A stretch of DNA of 64,000 nucleotides from Pectobacterium aroidearum (GTDB lineage: Bacteria > Pseudomonadota > Gammaproteobacteria > Enterobacterales > Enterobacteriaceae): assembly GCF_015689195.1 (NCBI RefSeq), contig NZ_CP065044.1:3968001-4032000 (forward strand), written 5' to 3'. This document shows, piece after piece, positions 15,629-23,858 of the stretch. The notes below the pieces were generated by a model, which did no database searches, was not told the DNA's origin, and worked only from the letters and a program-made list of their open reading frames with translations. How positions within the stretch are numbered: position 1 is the stretch's first letter; each line of letters opens with the position of its first letter. The translations under genes were made by a program, and so were the position numbers.

Positions 15629-16042
15629 ATGAATCTAAATATTACTAACACACCAGATTCAGATGAAGAAGAATTTGTAATAGCAAGTCTTTGGAAACAC
15701 AATGAACAGTTCGATGCTGTTGATATTTCCCCCTTATTTTTAAATTTCAAAGATGATGAAAATAATATTATCGCAGGGCTAATATCCAGAACCTGGTGGG
15801 GTGCATTAGAAGTTCAATATCTTTGGGTTAGTGAGAAGCATCGTAAAAGTGGGCTTGGCCGTCAACTCATGCAGGCTGCTGAAAAAGAAGCATTAAATCG
15901 TGGCTGTCATTTGGCTTACGTGGACACATTCGAGTTTCAGGCCAAAGGATTCTACGAAAAACTGGGATACAGAGAATATGGAAACCTGCCGGGATATGCG
16001 CACAAGCATACTCGACATTACTTAGCCAAATTGATCCGTTGA
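15629..16042 (+). CDS. GNAT family N-acetyltransferase
   Basis: A 137-residue protein with the acetyl-CoA-binding motif A of the GNAT fold (VSEKHRKSGLGRQLMQAAEKEA, split here around residues 67-88) and the C-terminal FYEKLGYREYG element. The substrate is not predictable. It precedes a PAS-LuxR regulator by 29 bases on the same strand, so they may be cotranscribed. Confidence 0.85.
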   Translation: MNLNITNTPDSDEEEFVIASLWKHNEQFDAVDISPLFLNFKDDENNIIAGLISRTWWGALEVQYLWVSEKHRKSGLGRQLMQAAEKEALNRGCHLAYVDTFEFQAKGFYEKLGYREYGNLPGYAHKHTRHYLAKLIR

Positions 16043-16071
16043 ATTAATTCCAGCCTATTAAGGAGGGCAGG

Positions 16072-16761
16072 ATGCCATCATCACAAGAAAACATGACTGA
16101 TTATATTCGCAATCTGATTATTATGATGGAGTGTTTAAATGAACCATGGGGTATTAAAGACTTATCATCACGCCATGTTTATATGAATAAAGCCGCTTAC
16201 CTTTATACCAATACGCCAATGCGTTTTGATATTGAAGGACGGCTAGATGATGAATTTCCTGCCAGCTGGGCGGAGCTTTCTGACGATCTAAAAGAACATG
16301 ACAGGCTTACAGAGAATAGTGAACAGAGAGTTACTGTCATCGAAACACATTATTGGTATGGAAAGAAAACGCTGACCCCCTTTGTCAGCGAAAAGATCCC
16401 CATCTTTGATGAAAATAAGCTCTGCATTGGTACAATATGGAATGCCAGACCTCTGGATACGCGGTCTCCGCTTATATATATAGACCAAAAGAAGCCAACC
16501 ACGTTGCAAACGGACTTAACGACCAGCATATTCACGAAATCAGAGTTAGATATTATATTCCTGATATTGCAGCGACTTTCAAATAAAGAAATCGCCAGAA
16601 AAATGAACGTATCACCAAAAACAATAGAGAACAGAATATATAATATGTATCAAAAGGCAGAAGCACATTCTTTACCTCAATTTGAGGAATTTTGTCGCCA
16701 TCTTGGAATCGATGGTTATATACCTAACTCTCTCATCGAGAAAGGCATTCAATTTATATAA
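16072..16761 (+). CDS. PAS-like sensor with LuxR-type DNA-binding domain
   Basis: A 229-residue regulator. The N-terminal half (residues about 15-130) has a PAS-like pattern (EPWGIKDLSSRHVYMNKAA). The C-terminal part is a LuxR/FixJ helix-turn-helix with TKSELDIIFLILQRLSNKEI and VSPKTIENRIYNMYQKA. It is not an acyl-homoserine-lactone receptor: the characteristic ligand-domain residues are absent. AGGAGGG lies just before ATG 16072. It is followed after 14 bases by an NCS1 permease, so it may control uptake of that permease's substrate. Confidence 0.8.
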   Translation: MPSSQENMTDYIRNLIIMMECLNEPWGIKDLSSRHVYMNKAAYLYTNTPMRFDIEGRLDDEFPASWAELSDDLKEHDRLTENSEQRVTVIETHYWYGKKTLTPFVSEKIPIFDENKLCIGTIWNARPLDTRSPLIYIDQKKPTTLQTDLTTSIFTKSELDIIFLILQRLSNKEIARKMNVSPKTIENRIYNMYQKAEAHSLPQFEEFCRHLGIDGYIPNSLIEKGIQFI

Positions 16762-16775
16762 GAGAACATATCCAT

Positions 16776-18092
16776 ATGGAAAAAATAGATGATTACCCCG
16801 TCAGCCGTGTTCCGCTGAGTGTCCGGCTGCCTTTTTTAAATGTGGCATTAGTCCACATCGGCATGTTAACTGCCCTGGACCAGTTTATGTTAGGTGCAGT
16901 ACTCGGCCATTCCATGACGCTAAGCCAGGCATTTCTCGCCATCTTTATTGGTAGCGCCATTTTTGGTGTGGTGACCGTGGGACTGGGCTACGCGGGAATG
17001 AAAGAAGGTATGTCCGGCAGCCTGCTCGCACGCTGGTGCGGATTTGGCCGTATAGGTTCCGTCCTGATTGGGCTGGTCATCGCCGTTAGCCTCATCGGCT
17101 GGTTCGGCGTCCAGAATGCCGTATTCGCCAAAGCGCTCAATTTCGCAATGGCAGATAAACTCGGTTTTAGCTGGTCCGCCGCCCTGTCCGGCATTGCGCT
17201 GACGCTGCTGGTTGCCTTTGGTTTCAGGGCATTACGCTTCACAGCCAAAATTGCCGTACCGATGTTTGTTATTGTCGTCGGCTATATTTCGATCATGACG
17301 CTCTCCGGTCACAATATTGCTGAACTGATCGCCTCGGCACCTAACGGCGCGGCGATTTCGATTAGCGCAGGGGCGACGATGGTCGTAGGCGGCTGCATCG
17401 TCGCCAGCTTAATTACGCCTGATATGACGCGCTATTCCCAAACAGGAAAACACGTTTTCTGGATGACGATGCTGTCGATTATCGTCGGGGAATTTATTGT
17501 GAATGGCCTTGCCATCATTATCGCCCGCGCGCTCAATACCGCAGACGTTGTGACGATCATGTCCCAGGCGGCTGGTGGCATCGGGCTGATTGCCGTCATA
17601 TTTTCGACATTGAGAGTGAACGATATCAACCTGTATTCTTCCTCTTTAGGAATCGCCAATGCCATAGAAGGCGTCACGGGGAAAAAATTACGCTATGTCT
17701 CGATCACGCTGGTGATTGGCCTCATTGGCACCCTGCTTTCCGTCGCCGGTATTCTGGATCGCTTTATCGATTTCCTGACGCTATTAGGCGTGCTGTTCCC
17801 CCCAATTATCGGCGTGATGCTGGTTGATTATTATATTTTACGAACCCACAGGGCGCTGCTCGATGCCAGTCGTGCCGAAGGTCAATTACCTGACAGCGCA
17901 CAAACACCGCTGATTGGCTGGCCTGCTATTATTGCCAGCATTGTCGGTGCTATCGTTGGATTAGCCTTTGAGTGGGGCGTACCGGCGTTTAATTCGATAC
18001 TGGCAGCCAGCCTGATTTATTGGATAATAAAGCATTACACCAATAACCATGTGTATTTTAGGAAACCAGAGCATAACAAAAATTTAAAATGA
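16776..18092 (+). CDS. NCS1 family cytosine/purine-type permease
   Basis: A 438-residue inner-membrane transporter with about 12 hydrophobic segments. It resembles CodB-type NCS1 permeases, which import nucleobases or related rings with protons or sodium. No deaminase or hydrolase gene is adjacent, so the substrate is open. It begins 14 bases after the PAS-LuxR gene and ends before a strong terminator, so it is the last gene of this small operon. Confidence 0.82.
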   Translation: MEKIDDYPVSRVPLSVRLPFLNVALVHIGMLTALDQFMLGAVLGHSMTLSQAFLAIFIGSAIFGVVTVGLGYAGMKEGMSGSLLARWCGFGRIGSVLIGLVIAVSLIGWFGVQNAVFAKALNFAMADKLGFSWSAALSGIALTLLVAFGFRALRFTAKIAVPMFVIVVGYISIMTLSGHNIAELIASAPNGAAISISAGATMVVGGCIVASLITPDMTRYSQTGKHVFWMTMLSIIVGEFIVNGLAIIIARALNTADVVTIMSQAAGGIGLIAVIFSTLRVNDINLYSSSLGIANAIEGVTGKKLRYVSITLVIGLIGTLLSVAGILDRFIDFLTLLGVLFPPIIGVMLVDYYILRTHRALLDASRAEGQLPDSAQTPLIGWPAIIASIVGAIVGLAFEWGVPAFNSILAASLIYWIIKHYTNNHVYFRKPEHNKNLK

Positions 18093-18126
18093 AATAGGTA
18101 ACAAGATAAAATTCATCTATAATCCA

Positions 18127-18152
18127 ATCGGCCTCTTTTCATAGAGGCCGAT
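18127..18152 (+). terminator. Terminator after the NCS1 permease
   Basis: Ten-base arms ATCGGCCTCT and AGAGGCCGAT enclose a six-base loop, followed by ATATTTTTA. Confidence 0.85.
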
Positions 18153-18180
18153 ATATTTTTACTTAAGCAAATTAGCTCCT

Positions 18181-18240
18181 GAATAATTCAAGCTGCATTC
18201 AGGCGGTGACGCTCAGGCAGTTTGAAGCATGACGGATATA
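18181..18240. repeat. Degraded copy of the TATACCC-ended repeat
   Basis: The segment shares AATAATTCAAG, a CAGGCGG core, TTTGAAGCATGACGGATATA and overall order with the short copy at 53502-53564, but its left TATACCC end is lost. It lies in the svx upstream region. Confidence 0.5.
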
Positions 18241-18340
18241 GGCCATGATGGCCTTGGGATGGGCCTTATCTATCAACGAGAAATTCCCTCTCGCGAAATA
18301 ATAAGGCTGATTAGCAATATTCATGCTAGGAAAAGGATTT

Positions 18341-20212
18341 ATGCCAAAAATAAAAACACTTCTCACGCCATTAAACTGTCTGCTTGTTTTAAGCGGTGCC
18401 TTAATGGTCAATACGGCAAACGCCGCCGAGGCTTGTGTCGCGGGTAACTGGCAGGTGGATAATATTGTCAATGATATGCCACCAGTGAAATACCAGACTG
18501 AGCACTTTGCCTTACGTTGGAATAATAACGACGTTAATCTTAATGATGCTATTTCTGCCGGACAGAAGCTGGAAAAAATTTGGGATAAGTATATTAACCA
18601 AATTCAATTCCCCGAGCCTTATTGCAAGCAGACGGTCAAATATAAGGCCAGCATCCATATCGATCCTACTTTTGGGTTGAACGGCGGTATTATTCCGAGC
18701 AGCGGTAACATGGGGATGTGGATTTCCCCTCCAGCCCTTAAAGAAATTGGCGGATTAGCACACGAATTCGCCCATGCGCTGCAAGGGCAAACCGGTGGTT
18801 TCCAGAGTCAAGGCGGCGATAACTATGTTGGCTGGATTTGGGAGTCGCACGCTGACTGGATGTCCAATCAGTTAGATGAATTGCGCAGTACATCAGCTTT
18901 ATGCTCAGAAATGCTGGTCAACTATCCGCATCTCTATCTGGGGTCAACACGCGACCGTTATTGTAACTGGCAGTTTATGGAATATCTGAAGAATCGCTTT
19001 GGCTATGGCATCATCAACGATATGTGGTCAAAAGCGCCAAAATCAGGTGACAGTACCCAATCTACCGTCGATCCTTTCTCGGTATTGCGTACTAACATGG
19101 GGTGGAGCCAGTCTGAATTCAACGATGTTTTCGGCGACTGGGCGATGCACAACGTTAACTGGGATTATATCGATCCAGACGGTTTTGACCGCGGCCGTGT
19201 TTACCGTTCAATCTACGGCGGCTATGGTGCGGTACAACCCTCGCTCAGCAATGCCGATCGCCTGCTGAGAACCACAACGCTTGAACCCGTTGTCGGTGCC
19301 AGCGCTAACCTGCGACGCTTCTCCGTACCGTTCGATCAAGCTCCGCAACAACTGGGCTACAACATCGTTCGGCTAATCCCGGAAAGCGGCGCGACGAAAA
19401 TCACCGTCAAATTCCGCGGTATGGTCCAAAGCAAACCTGCGATTACCCGTTTCCCGGGGCTGAAGAACGACCCATCAACCATACCACAGCCTAATTCCGA
19501 CTGGCGCTGGGGGATTGTTGCTATCGGTGCGGACGGCGTTTCTCGCTACAGTGAACTACAACGCGGCGCGTCTGCCACGGTGAAAAACTTCACTATCCGT
19601 CAGGACGATCGCGGCATTTACATGGTGGTCATGGGGACACCGTCGCAAATGCAGAAGATCAAGTGGGATCAGGCTTACTACTCTCTGTATCGCTACCCGT
19701 GGATGGCAGATTTCACCGGCGTCTGGCCGGAAGGTAGTCAGCCAGGCGCACCGAATCCAACCGATAACGGCTCTCGCCATCCAAACGGCGGTGGCTGGGT
19801 TTCCAACGCCGCAAATGTCGCTCCTACTGCGTACGTTGGGCCTTATGCTCGCGTCATCGGAGGGACCGTGAGGGATAACGCTAGAATTGAAGATCGAGCG
19901 ACGATCCTTAACGGAACGGTAGAAGGACGCGCAGTTGTTAGCGGCCTAACAGTGTTACAAGGTAATACCGTTGTACGTGATAACGCGCGACTGCATACGA
20001 TCTTCAAGGGGCCAGGCGCCTTTGAACATGGGATCGTTCTGTCAGGCAATGCACAAATGCGTGGAGATGCAGAAATTCGCGGCGTTTCCGCGTCGCAGGG
20101 TGTGTTCTATGGCTTTATTGATGGAAATGAAGTCAAAAGCAGCGCAGCCGGTGCTTACCTGACCGAAGCCGTGCCAGAAGTGACGGCCGTTCCGGTCTAC
20201 AGCACGAAGTAA
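18341..20212 (+). CDS. svx: Svx-like secreted zinc metalloprotease
   Basis: A 623-residue exported protein with a Sec signal peptide (cleaved near ANA-AEA). The zinc-protease motif HEFAH occurs at residues 141-145 within GGLAHEFAHALQG. Overall sequence agrees with Svx of Pectobacterium atrosepticum, a type II-secreted virulence protein related to AvrXca of Xanthomonas, and the assignment to that family is from memory. The C-terminal third contains a repetitive beta-helix-like stretch (ARVIGGTVRDNARIEDRATI, VSGLTVLQGNTVVRDNARL). ATG 18341 has AAAGGA before it; ATG 18323 does not. It is probably a plant-cell-wall or apoplast-acting factor; the target is unknown. Confidence 0.85.
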   Translation: MPKIKTLLTPLNCLLVLSGALMVNTANAAEACVAGNWQVDNIVNDMPPVKYQTEHFALRWNNNDVNLNDAISAGQKLEKIWDKYINQIQFPEPYCKQTVKYKASIHIDPTFGLNGGIIPSSGNMGMWISPPALKEIGGLAHEFAHALQGQTGGFQSQGGDNYVGWIWESHADWMSNQLDELRSTSALCSEMLVNYPHLYLGSTRDRYCNWQFMEYLKNRFGYGIINDMWSKAPKSGDSTQSTVDPFSVLRTNMGWSQSEFNDVFGDWAMHNVNWDYIDPDGFDRGRVYRSIYGGYGAVQPSLSNADRLLRTTTLEPVVGASANLRRFSVPFDQAPQQLGYNIVRLIPESGATKITVKFRGMVQSKPAITRFPGLKNDPSTIPQPNSDWRWGIVAIGADGVSRYSELQRGASATVKNFTIRQDDRGIYMVVMGTPSQMQKIKWDQAYYSLYRYPWMADFTGVWPEGSQPGAPNPTDNGSRHPNGGGWVSNAANVAPTAYVGPYARVIGGTVRDNARIEDRATILNGTVEGRAVVSGLTVLQGNTVVRDNARLHTIFKGPGAFEHGIVLSGNAQMRGDAEIRGVSASQGVFYGFIDGNEVKSSAAGAYLTEAVPEVTAVPVYSTK

Positions 20213-20226
20213 TATCACCACAAAAA

Positions 20227-20270
20227 GGGGAACCGGCTCAGAACCATGTTACGTCGGTTCTCGGATCCCC
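20227..20270 (+). terminator. Long imperfect stem-loop after svx
   Basis: Outer arms GGGG and CCCC, then CCG/CGG and GAACC/GGTTC, enclose a loop of about ten bases. It starts 15 bases after the svx stop. The following ATAAATA is not a strong T-tract, so it may be a terminator or a 3' stabilising structure. Confidence 0.5.
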
Positions 20271-20278
20271 ATAAATAC

Positions 20279-20303
20279 ACAGGCCGCCATGATGGCGGCC
20301 TGT
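20279..20303 (-). terminator. Stem-loop downstream of the azuC-like gene
   Basis: Ten-base arms ACAGGCCGCC and GGCGGCCTGT with a five-base loop. On the minus strand it begins 18 bases after the small gene's stop codon and is followed by GTATTTAT, so it is the likely 3' end of that transcript; it could also act for svx from the other side. Confidence 0.65.
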
Positions 20304-20320
20304 TTGCATAGCACAGATTC

Positions 20321-20407
20321 TTAGAATAGTGCGCCAGGCGGCACGTCTTTATAAGTATTCAGGTAAGCCGCCAGCATTTTTTTAAAGAAGTTACGCACTT
20401 TTTTCAC
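20321..20407 (-). CDS. azuC: AzuC-like 28-residue small protein
   Basis: A tiny frame reading VKKVRNFFKKMLAAYLNTY followed by KDVPPGALF. E. coli AzuC is also 28 residues, with a basic amphipathic N-terminal half and the ending KDVPPGNMFR; the KDVPPG motif sits at nearly the same position. AzuC is a membrane-associated amphipathic protein reported to act with glycerol-3-phosphate dehydrogenase GlpD, and its transcript also acts as an sRNA (AzuCR). The start is uncertain: GTG 20407 fits the family length, whereas GTG 20398 has AAGGTG at ideal distance. A promoter and a CRP core lie upstream and a stem-loop lies downstream. Confidence 0.8.
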   Translation of the reverse strand: MKKVRNFFKKMLAAYLNTYKDVPPGALF

Positions 20408-20490
20408 CTTGGTTTTACTTAGCTCGTTATTCTAATGACGCGATGGGATTGCTCTTGTCTTACTGGCAGCGACCTGCCTTATGGCGATGA

Positions 20491-20520
20491 ATTGTACAAG
20501 CCTTGTTGAGCAAAAGCCAA
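20491..20520 (-). promoter_or_regulatory. Predicted promoter of the azuC-like gene
   Basis: On the minus strand, TTGGCT (20520-20515) and TACAAT (20496-20491) are separated by 18 bases. A transcript starting near 20484 would have a leader of about 80 bases before the small frame. Confidence 0.5.
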
Positions 20521-20525
20521 TTTTT

Positions 20526-20541
20526 TGTGATGAACATCACA
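20526..20541. promoter_or_regulatory. CRP-binding core between azuC-like gene and mdtG
   Basis: TGTGA-N6-TCACA is a perfect match to the CRP core (TGTGATGAACATCACA). Its centre lies about 50 bases upstream of the predicted azuC transcript start and 260 bases before mdtG. Control of azuC by CRP fits the carbon-source regulation reported in E. coli. Confidence 0.7.
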
Positions 20542-20634
20542 CAACGAAATTCACCGACACTCTTTCTCCAACCCGCGCACTACTCACGCTGATTTTCTTT
20601 TGTTGCGAATCATTACCCTCAGTGACCAATACGC

Positions 20635-20656
20635 CATGAGCTATGCTATGCTCATG
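20635..20656. other. Inverted repeat upstream of mdtG
   Basis: Seven-base arms CATGAGC and GCTCATG separated by eight bases, about 140 bases before the mdtG start. It may be an operator. No T-tract is present. Confidence 0.3.
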
Positions 20657-20792
20657 ATGAAAGACGAAATTTTAGTCACTGCACGTTATTAATTGAGCGC
20701 TATTCACTGTCAGCTAGCACACTTTTCTTCACGCGCAGTCACCACGGTTTCGCCATTGGTTATTCGCTGATGAAGGCTCGTTCCGACCCCCC

Positions 20793-21986
20793 ATGGAAAC
20801 CTGGAAACTTAACCTCTTCTCTGCCTGGCTGGGATGCTTTTTCACCGGGCTGGCCATGAGCCAGATATTGCCCTTCCTGCCACTGTACATTGAGCAGCTT
20901 GGCGTTAATTCGCACGAGTCACTAAGTCTGTGGTCCGGTTTGATCTTCAGCTCGTCTTTTCTGATCTCTGCCATCGTTGCGCCACTGTGGGGAAGCCTCG
21001 CCGACCGTAAAGGCCGCAAGCTCATGCTGCTGCGCGCCGCACTCGGTATGGCGATCGTGATGTCGTTGCAAGGGCTGGCAACCAACGTGTGGCACTTGTT
21101 CATCCTGCGCTCGCTCATGGGGCTGACCTCTGGATACATTCCCAATGCAATGGCGCTGATCGCCTCGCAGGTTCCGCGTGAAAAAAGCGGCTGGGCGCTG
21201 GGCATGTTATCGACCGGGCAGATCGCCGGCGTCATTCTCGGCCCCTTATTCGGCGGCTTTATGGCCGACTACATCGGGCTACGCATCGTCTTTTTCATCA
21301 CCGGCGGCATGCTGTTTACCAGCTTCCTGATTACGCTTTTCGCGATTAAAGAAAGCGTGGTTAAAGTCACCAAAGAGAATCGACTCAGCGGGAAAGCCGT
21401 CTTTGCTTCCCTGCCGTATCCGGCACTGATTATCTGTCTGTTTATTACGACGATGATGATCCAGATGGCGAACGGCTCCATCAGCCCTATTCTAACGCTG
21501 TTCATCCGCGATCTGACGCCCGGCACGGACAACATTGCCTTTATCAGCGGCGTGATTGCCGCCATTCCCGGCGTATCCGCTCTGCTATCTGCACCGCGTC
21601 TGGGTCGTTTAGGTGACCGGATCGGCGCACACCGCGTCCTGATCGCCGCACTGGCGATCAGCGTACTACTGTTCCTCGTCATGGCAGCGGTACAAAGCCC
21701 CACCCAACTCGGTATCCTGCGCTTTATGTTGGGCTTTGCCGATGGCGCGCTGATGCCAACCGTACAGGCGCTATTAGTCAAATACAGTAGCCAGCAGGTA
21801 ACAGGCCGAATCTTCGGCTATAACCAGTCATTTATGTATCTGGGTAACGTACTGGGGCCGCTAGTCGGTTCCGGTGTGTCCGCCATGATGGGATTCCGCT
21901 GGGTTTTCATCGTCACCGCCTTCCTGGTGCTGTGCAACACGCTACAGCTCTTTTTCGCCTTCAGGAAACCACGCGGAAAAGGATAG
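20793..21986 (+). CDS. mdtG: MdtG-like multidrug efflux MFS transporter
   Basis: A 397-residue protein with about 12 membrane segments that aligns well with E. coli MdtG (YceE), a proton-driven drug exporter. Landmarks are [20 protein letters not shown], the MFS motif [13 protein letters not shown], and [20 protein letters not shown]. The N-terminus is some ten residues shorter than in E. coli and the ATG at 20793 lacks a ribosome-binding site; no better in-frame start was seen. In E. coli, mdtG is controlled by MarA/SoxS/Rob; no such box was identified here with confidence. Confidence 0.87.
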   Translation: METWKLNLFSAWLGCFFTGLAMSQILPFLPLYIEQLGVNSHESLSLWSGLIFSSSFLISAIVAPLWGSLADRKGRKLMLLRAALGMAIVMSLQGLATNVWHLFILRSLMGLTSGYIPNAMALIASQVPREKSGWALGMLSTGQIAGVILGPLFGGFMADYIGLRIVFFITGGMLFTSFLITLFAIKESVVKVTKENRLSGKAVFASLPYPALIICLFITTMMIQMANGSISPILTLFIRDLTPGTDNIAFISGVIAAIPGVSALLSAPRLGRLGDRIGAHRVLIAALAISVLLFLVMAAVQSPTQLGILRFMLGFADGALMPTVQALLVKYSSQQVTGRIFGYNQSFMYLGNVLGPLVGSGVSAMMGFRWVFIVTAFLVLCNTLQLFFAFRKPRGKG

Positions 21987-22128
21987 CTCCCCCTCCCTAA
22001 GCAACGATATGCCATGAAAATCGCATCTTTCCTTGCAAAATCAGGAGTGCGATCACAGAACTGACATACCTATTATCTATGCTCCGACGATACTTCTGTC
22101 AAATCGACTCATATCAAAAGAGCCCCCC

Positions 22129-23490
22129 ATGAAACACACGTTGTTAGCACTGCTGGTTGCCGGATTTTTGCCGTTCAGCGTTCAGGCCGAAGGAGAAAAA
22201 GTGACGCGTTATGTCGTCACCTTCCCGGCCAGCGATCATGTTTCATATCAGGGCAAATTCGCCAAAAATTTTCCCAACGCTCTGCCTGTCGGTATCGGCT
22301 CTGGTCTTTACTTCACGGGCAAACAAGGCGATGACCTAATGTTCACTACCATCACCGATCGTGGCCCGAACGCCGATGCGCCGTTGGTCGGAGAGAAAGA
22401 GGCCAAAATCTTCGCTAGCCCCGATTATGCACCGCTAATTATGGATATTCGGGTGAGCGCGAAAGCTGCCGAAGCCATAAACCCACGCTCGCTGCACGAT
22501 GCCGAGGGCAACATCACCGGCCTGCCACTGCCTGCGGATTTTATCGGTACCACCAACGAAGTGGCGCTGAATGACGCGTTACAACCGCTCAGCACCAGCC
22601 AGCGCGGGCTGGACACCGAAGGGATCACGCCGGATGGTAAAGGTGGCTTCTGGCTGTGTGACGAATACGGCCCGTTCCTGATCCATATTGATGCCAGCGG
22701 GAAAATTCTGCAAAAATTTGGGCCAACGCCTACGGGCAATGAGCACTCCGTTGCCAGCGGCTTACCAAACATCATCAAGTGGCGTCAGCCGAATCGGGGC
22801 TTTGAAGGGCTGACTCGCCTGCCGGACAGTACGATTGTCATGGCCGTGCAAAGTACGCTGGATATCGACGGCAAAACCAAAAACAAAGCGCAGTTTACGC
22901 GTCTGGTGATGTTTAACCCGGAAACGCAAACCAGCCGCATGGTGGGCTACCCCATCAACATCGACAGCTATAAGAAAGCAAAAGATGCCAAGATTGGCGA
23001 TATCGTCGCTCTGGATAATCAACGCATCCTGCTGGTCGAGCAAGGTGCGGATAAAGACAAGCAGATGCAGAATCGCATCTATCTGGTCGATCTCAGTAAA
23101 GCGAGTGACCTGACGCCATTCGATGCCGATGGTAAATCGCCAGAATTTGACGACCTCGCGCAGTTGGAAAAGCGCGGTATAACGCTAGCGCACAAGCAGG
23201 AGTTGGTGGATCTGCGTAAGCTCGGCTGGCAGCAGGAGAAAGTAGAAGGTCTGGCGCTGGTGGATAAACAAACGCTGGCCGTCATTAACGACAACGACTT
23301 TGGCCTGCAATCTGTTCTGCACTCTCCCGTGAAAGCAAAAGACAAAGCGGACGACTATCAGGTCACCGCCGACGGCAAACTCACGCGAGACGGAAAGGCG
23401 GTCGATACGACGTTGGAAATCAAACCGTTGCAGAAACCAGAAGCCGATAACGAGCTGTGGTTGATTCATCTGGCTCAACCGCTGAAATAG
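22129..23490 (+). CDS. Exported esterase-like/phytase-like family protein
   Basis: A 453-residue protein with a clear signal peptide (cleaved near VQA-EGE). It shows the repeated blade motifs of the 'esterase-like activity of phytase' family, such as DTEGITPDGKGGFWLCDEYGP and RGFEGLTRLPDSTIVMAVQS, consistent with a periplasmic beta-propeller. The enzymatic role is not established for this family; phosphoester or phytate cleavage is a guess. ATG 22129 follows AAAAGAG and begins the signal peptide; a frame extending to 22033 is not supported. Confidence 0.75.
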   Translation: MKHTLLALLVAGFLPFSVQAEGEKVTRYVVTFPASDHVSYQGKFAKNFPNALPVGIGSGLYFTGKQGDDLMFTTITDRGPNADAPLVGEKEAKIFASPDYAPLIMDIRVSAKAAEAINPRSLHDAEGNITGLPLPADFIGTTNEVALNDALQPLSTSQRGLDTEGITPDGKGGFWLCDEYGPFLIHIDASGKILQKFGPTPTGNEHSVASGLPNIIKWRQPNRGFEGLTRLPDSTIVMAVQSTLDIDGKTKNKAQFTRLVMFNPETQTSRMVGYPINIDSYKKAKDAKIGDIVALDNQRILLVEQGADKDKQMQNRIYLVDLSKASDLTPFDADGKSPEFDDLAQLEKRGITLAHKQELVDLRKLGWQQEKVEGLALVDKQTLAVINDNDFGLQSVLHSPVKAKDKADDYQVTADGKLTRDGKAVDTTLEIKPLQKPEADNELWLIHLAQPLK

Positions 23491-23858
23491 CGATTTCAAT
23501 AAGATAGCGCGCAGCATGGGTCTCCATCGGAGGCCCATGCTAAACGCCCCAAAAAGGCTGATATAACACGCTACGCGCATTGGTTTTCATACAAAAATCA
23601 ATGCGTGCTTCCCATACCTCTCCGCAATACAGATCAAAACTTTTTCTAGCACGATTTCCCTCGACACTTCAATAAAGAAAGCCTTATTTTCAGCACACGG
23701 TATGCACCACAGATCAAAAAATACAGATACAGAGCAACAAGGGAATCACACCGCCTTTTTCCGTTGCTTAATAATCGACAGGTTATGGAAAACCGGCACG
23801 GTGTTGGTAATCGATGAAGTGATTCAACACACATGTTAAATAGGGAAGTTAAACTGCC
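23491..23858. other. Intergenic region with two stem-loops
   Basis: About 370 bases without a credible gene. One stem-loop at 23514-23540 (GCATGGG...CCCATGC) follows the phytase-like gene and may end its transcript, although no T-tract follows. A second at 23576-23606 pairs CGCATTG with CAATGCG around a TTTT/AAAA inner stem. The lyase promoter should lie in the right half; none was defined. Confidence 0.4.

Noticed and set aside
16072-16761. Quorum-sensing LuxR/ExpR-type receptor
   Set aside because: The N-terminal half looks like a PAS domain and lacks the conserved residues of acyl-homoserine-lactone binding domains; no luxI-type gene is adjacent.
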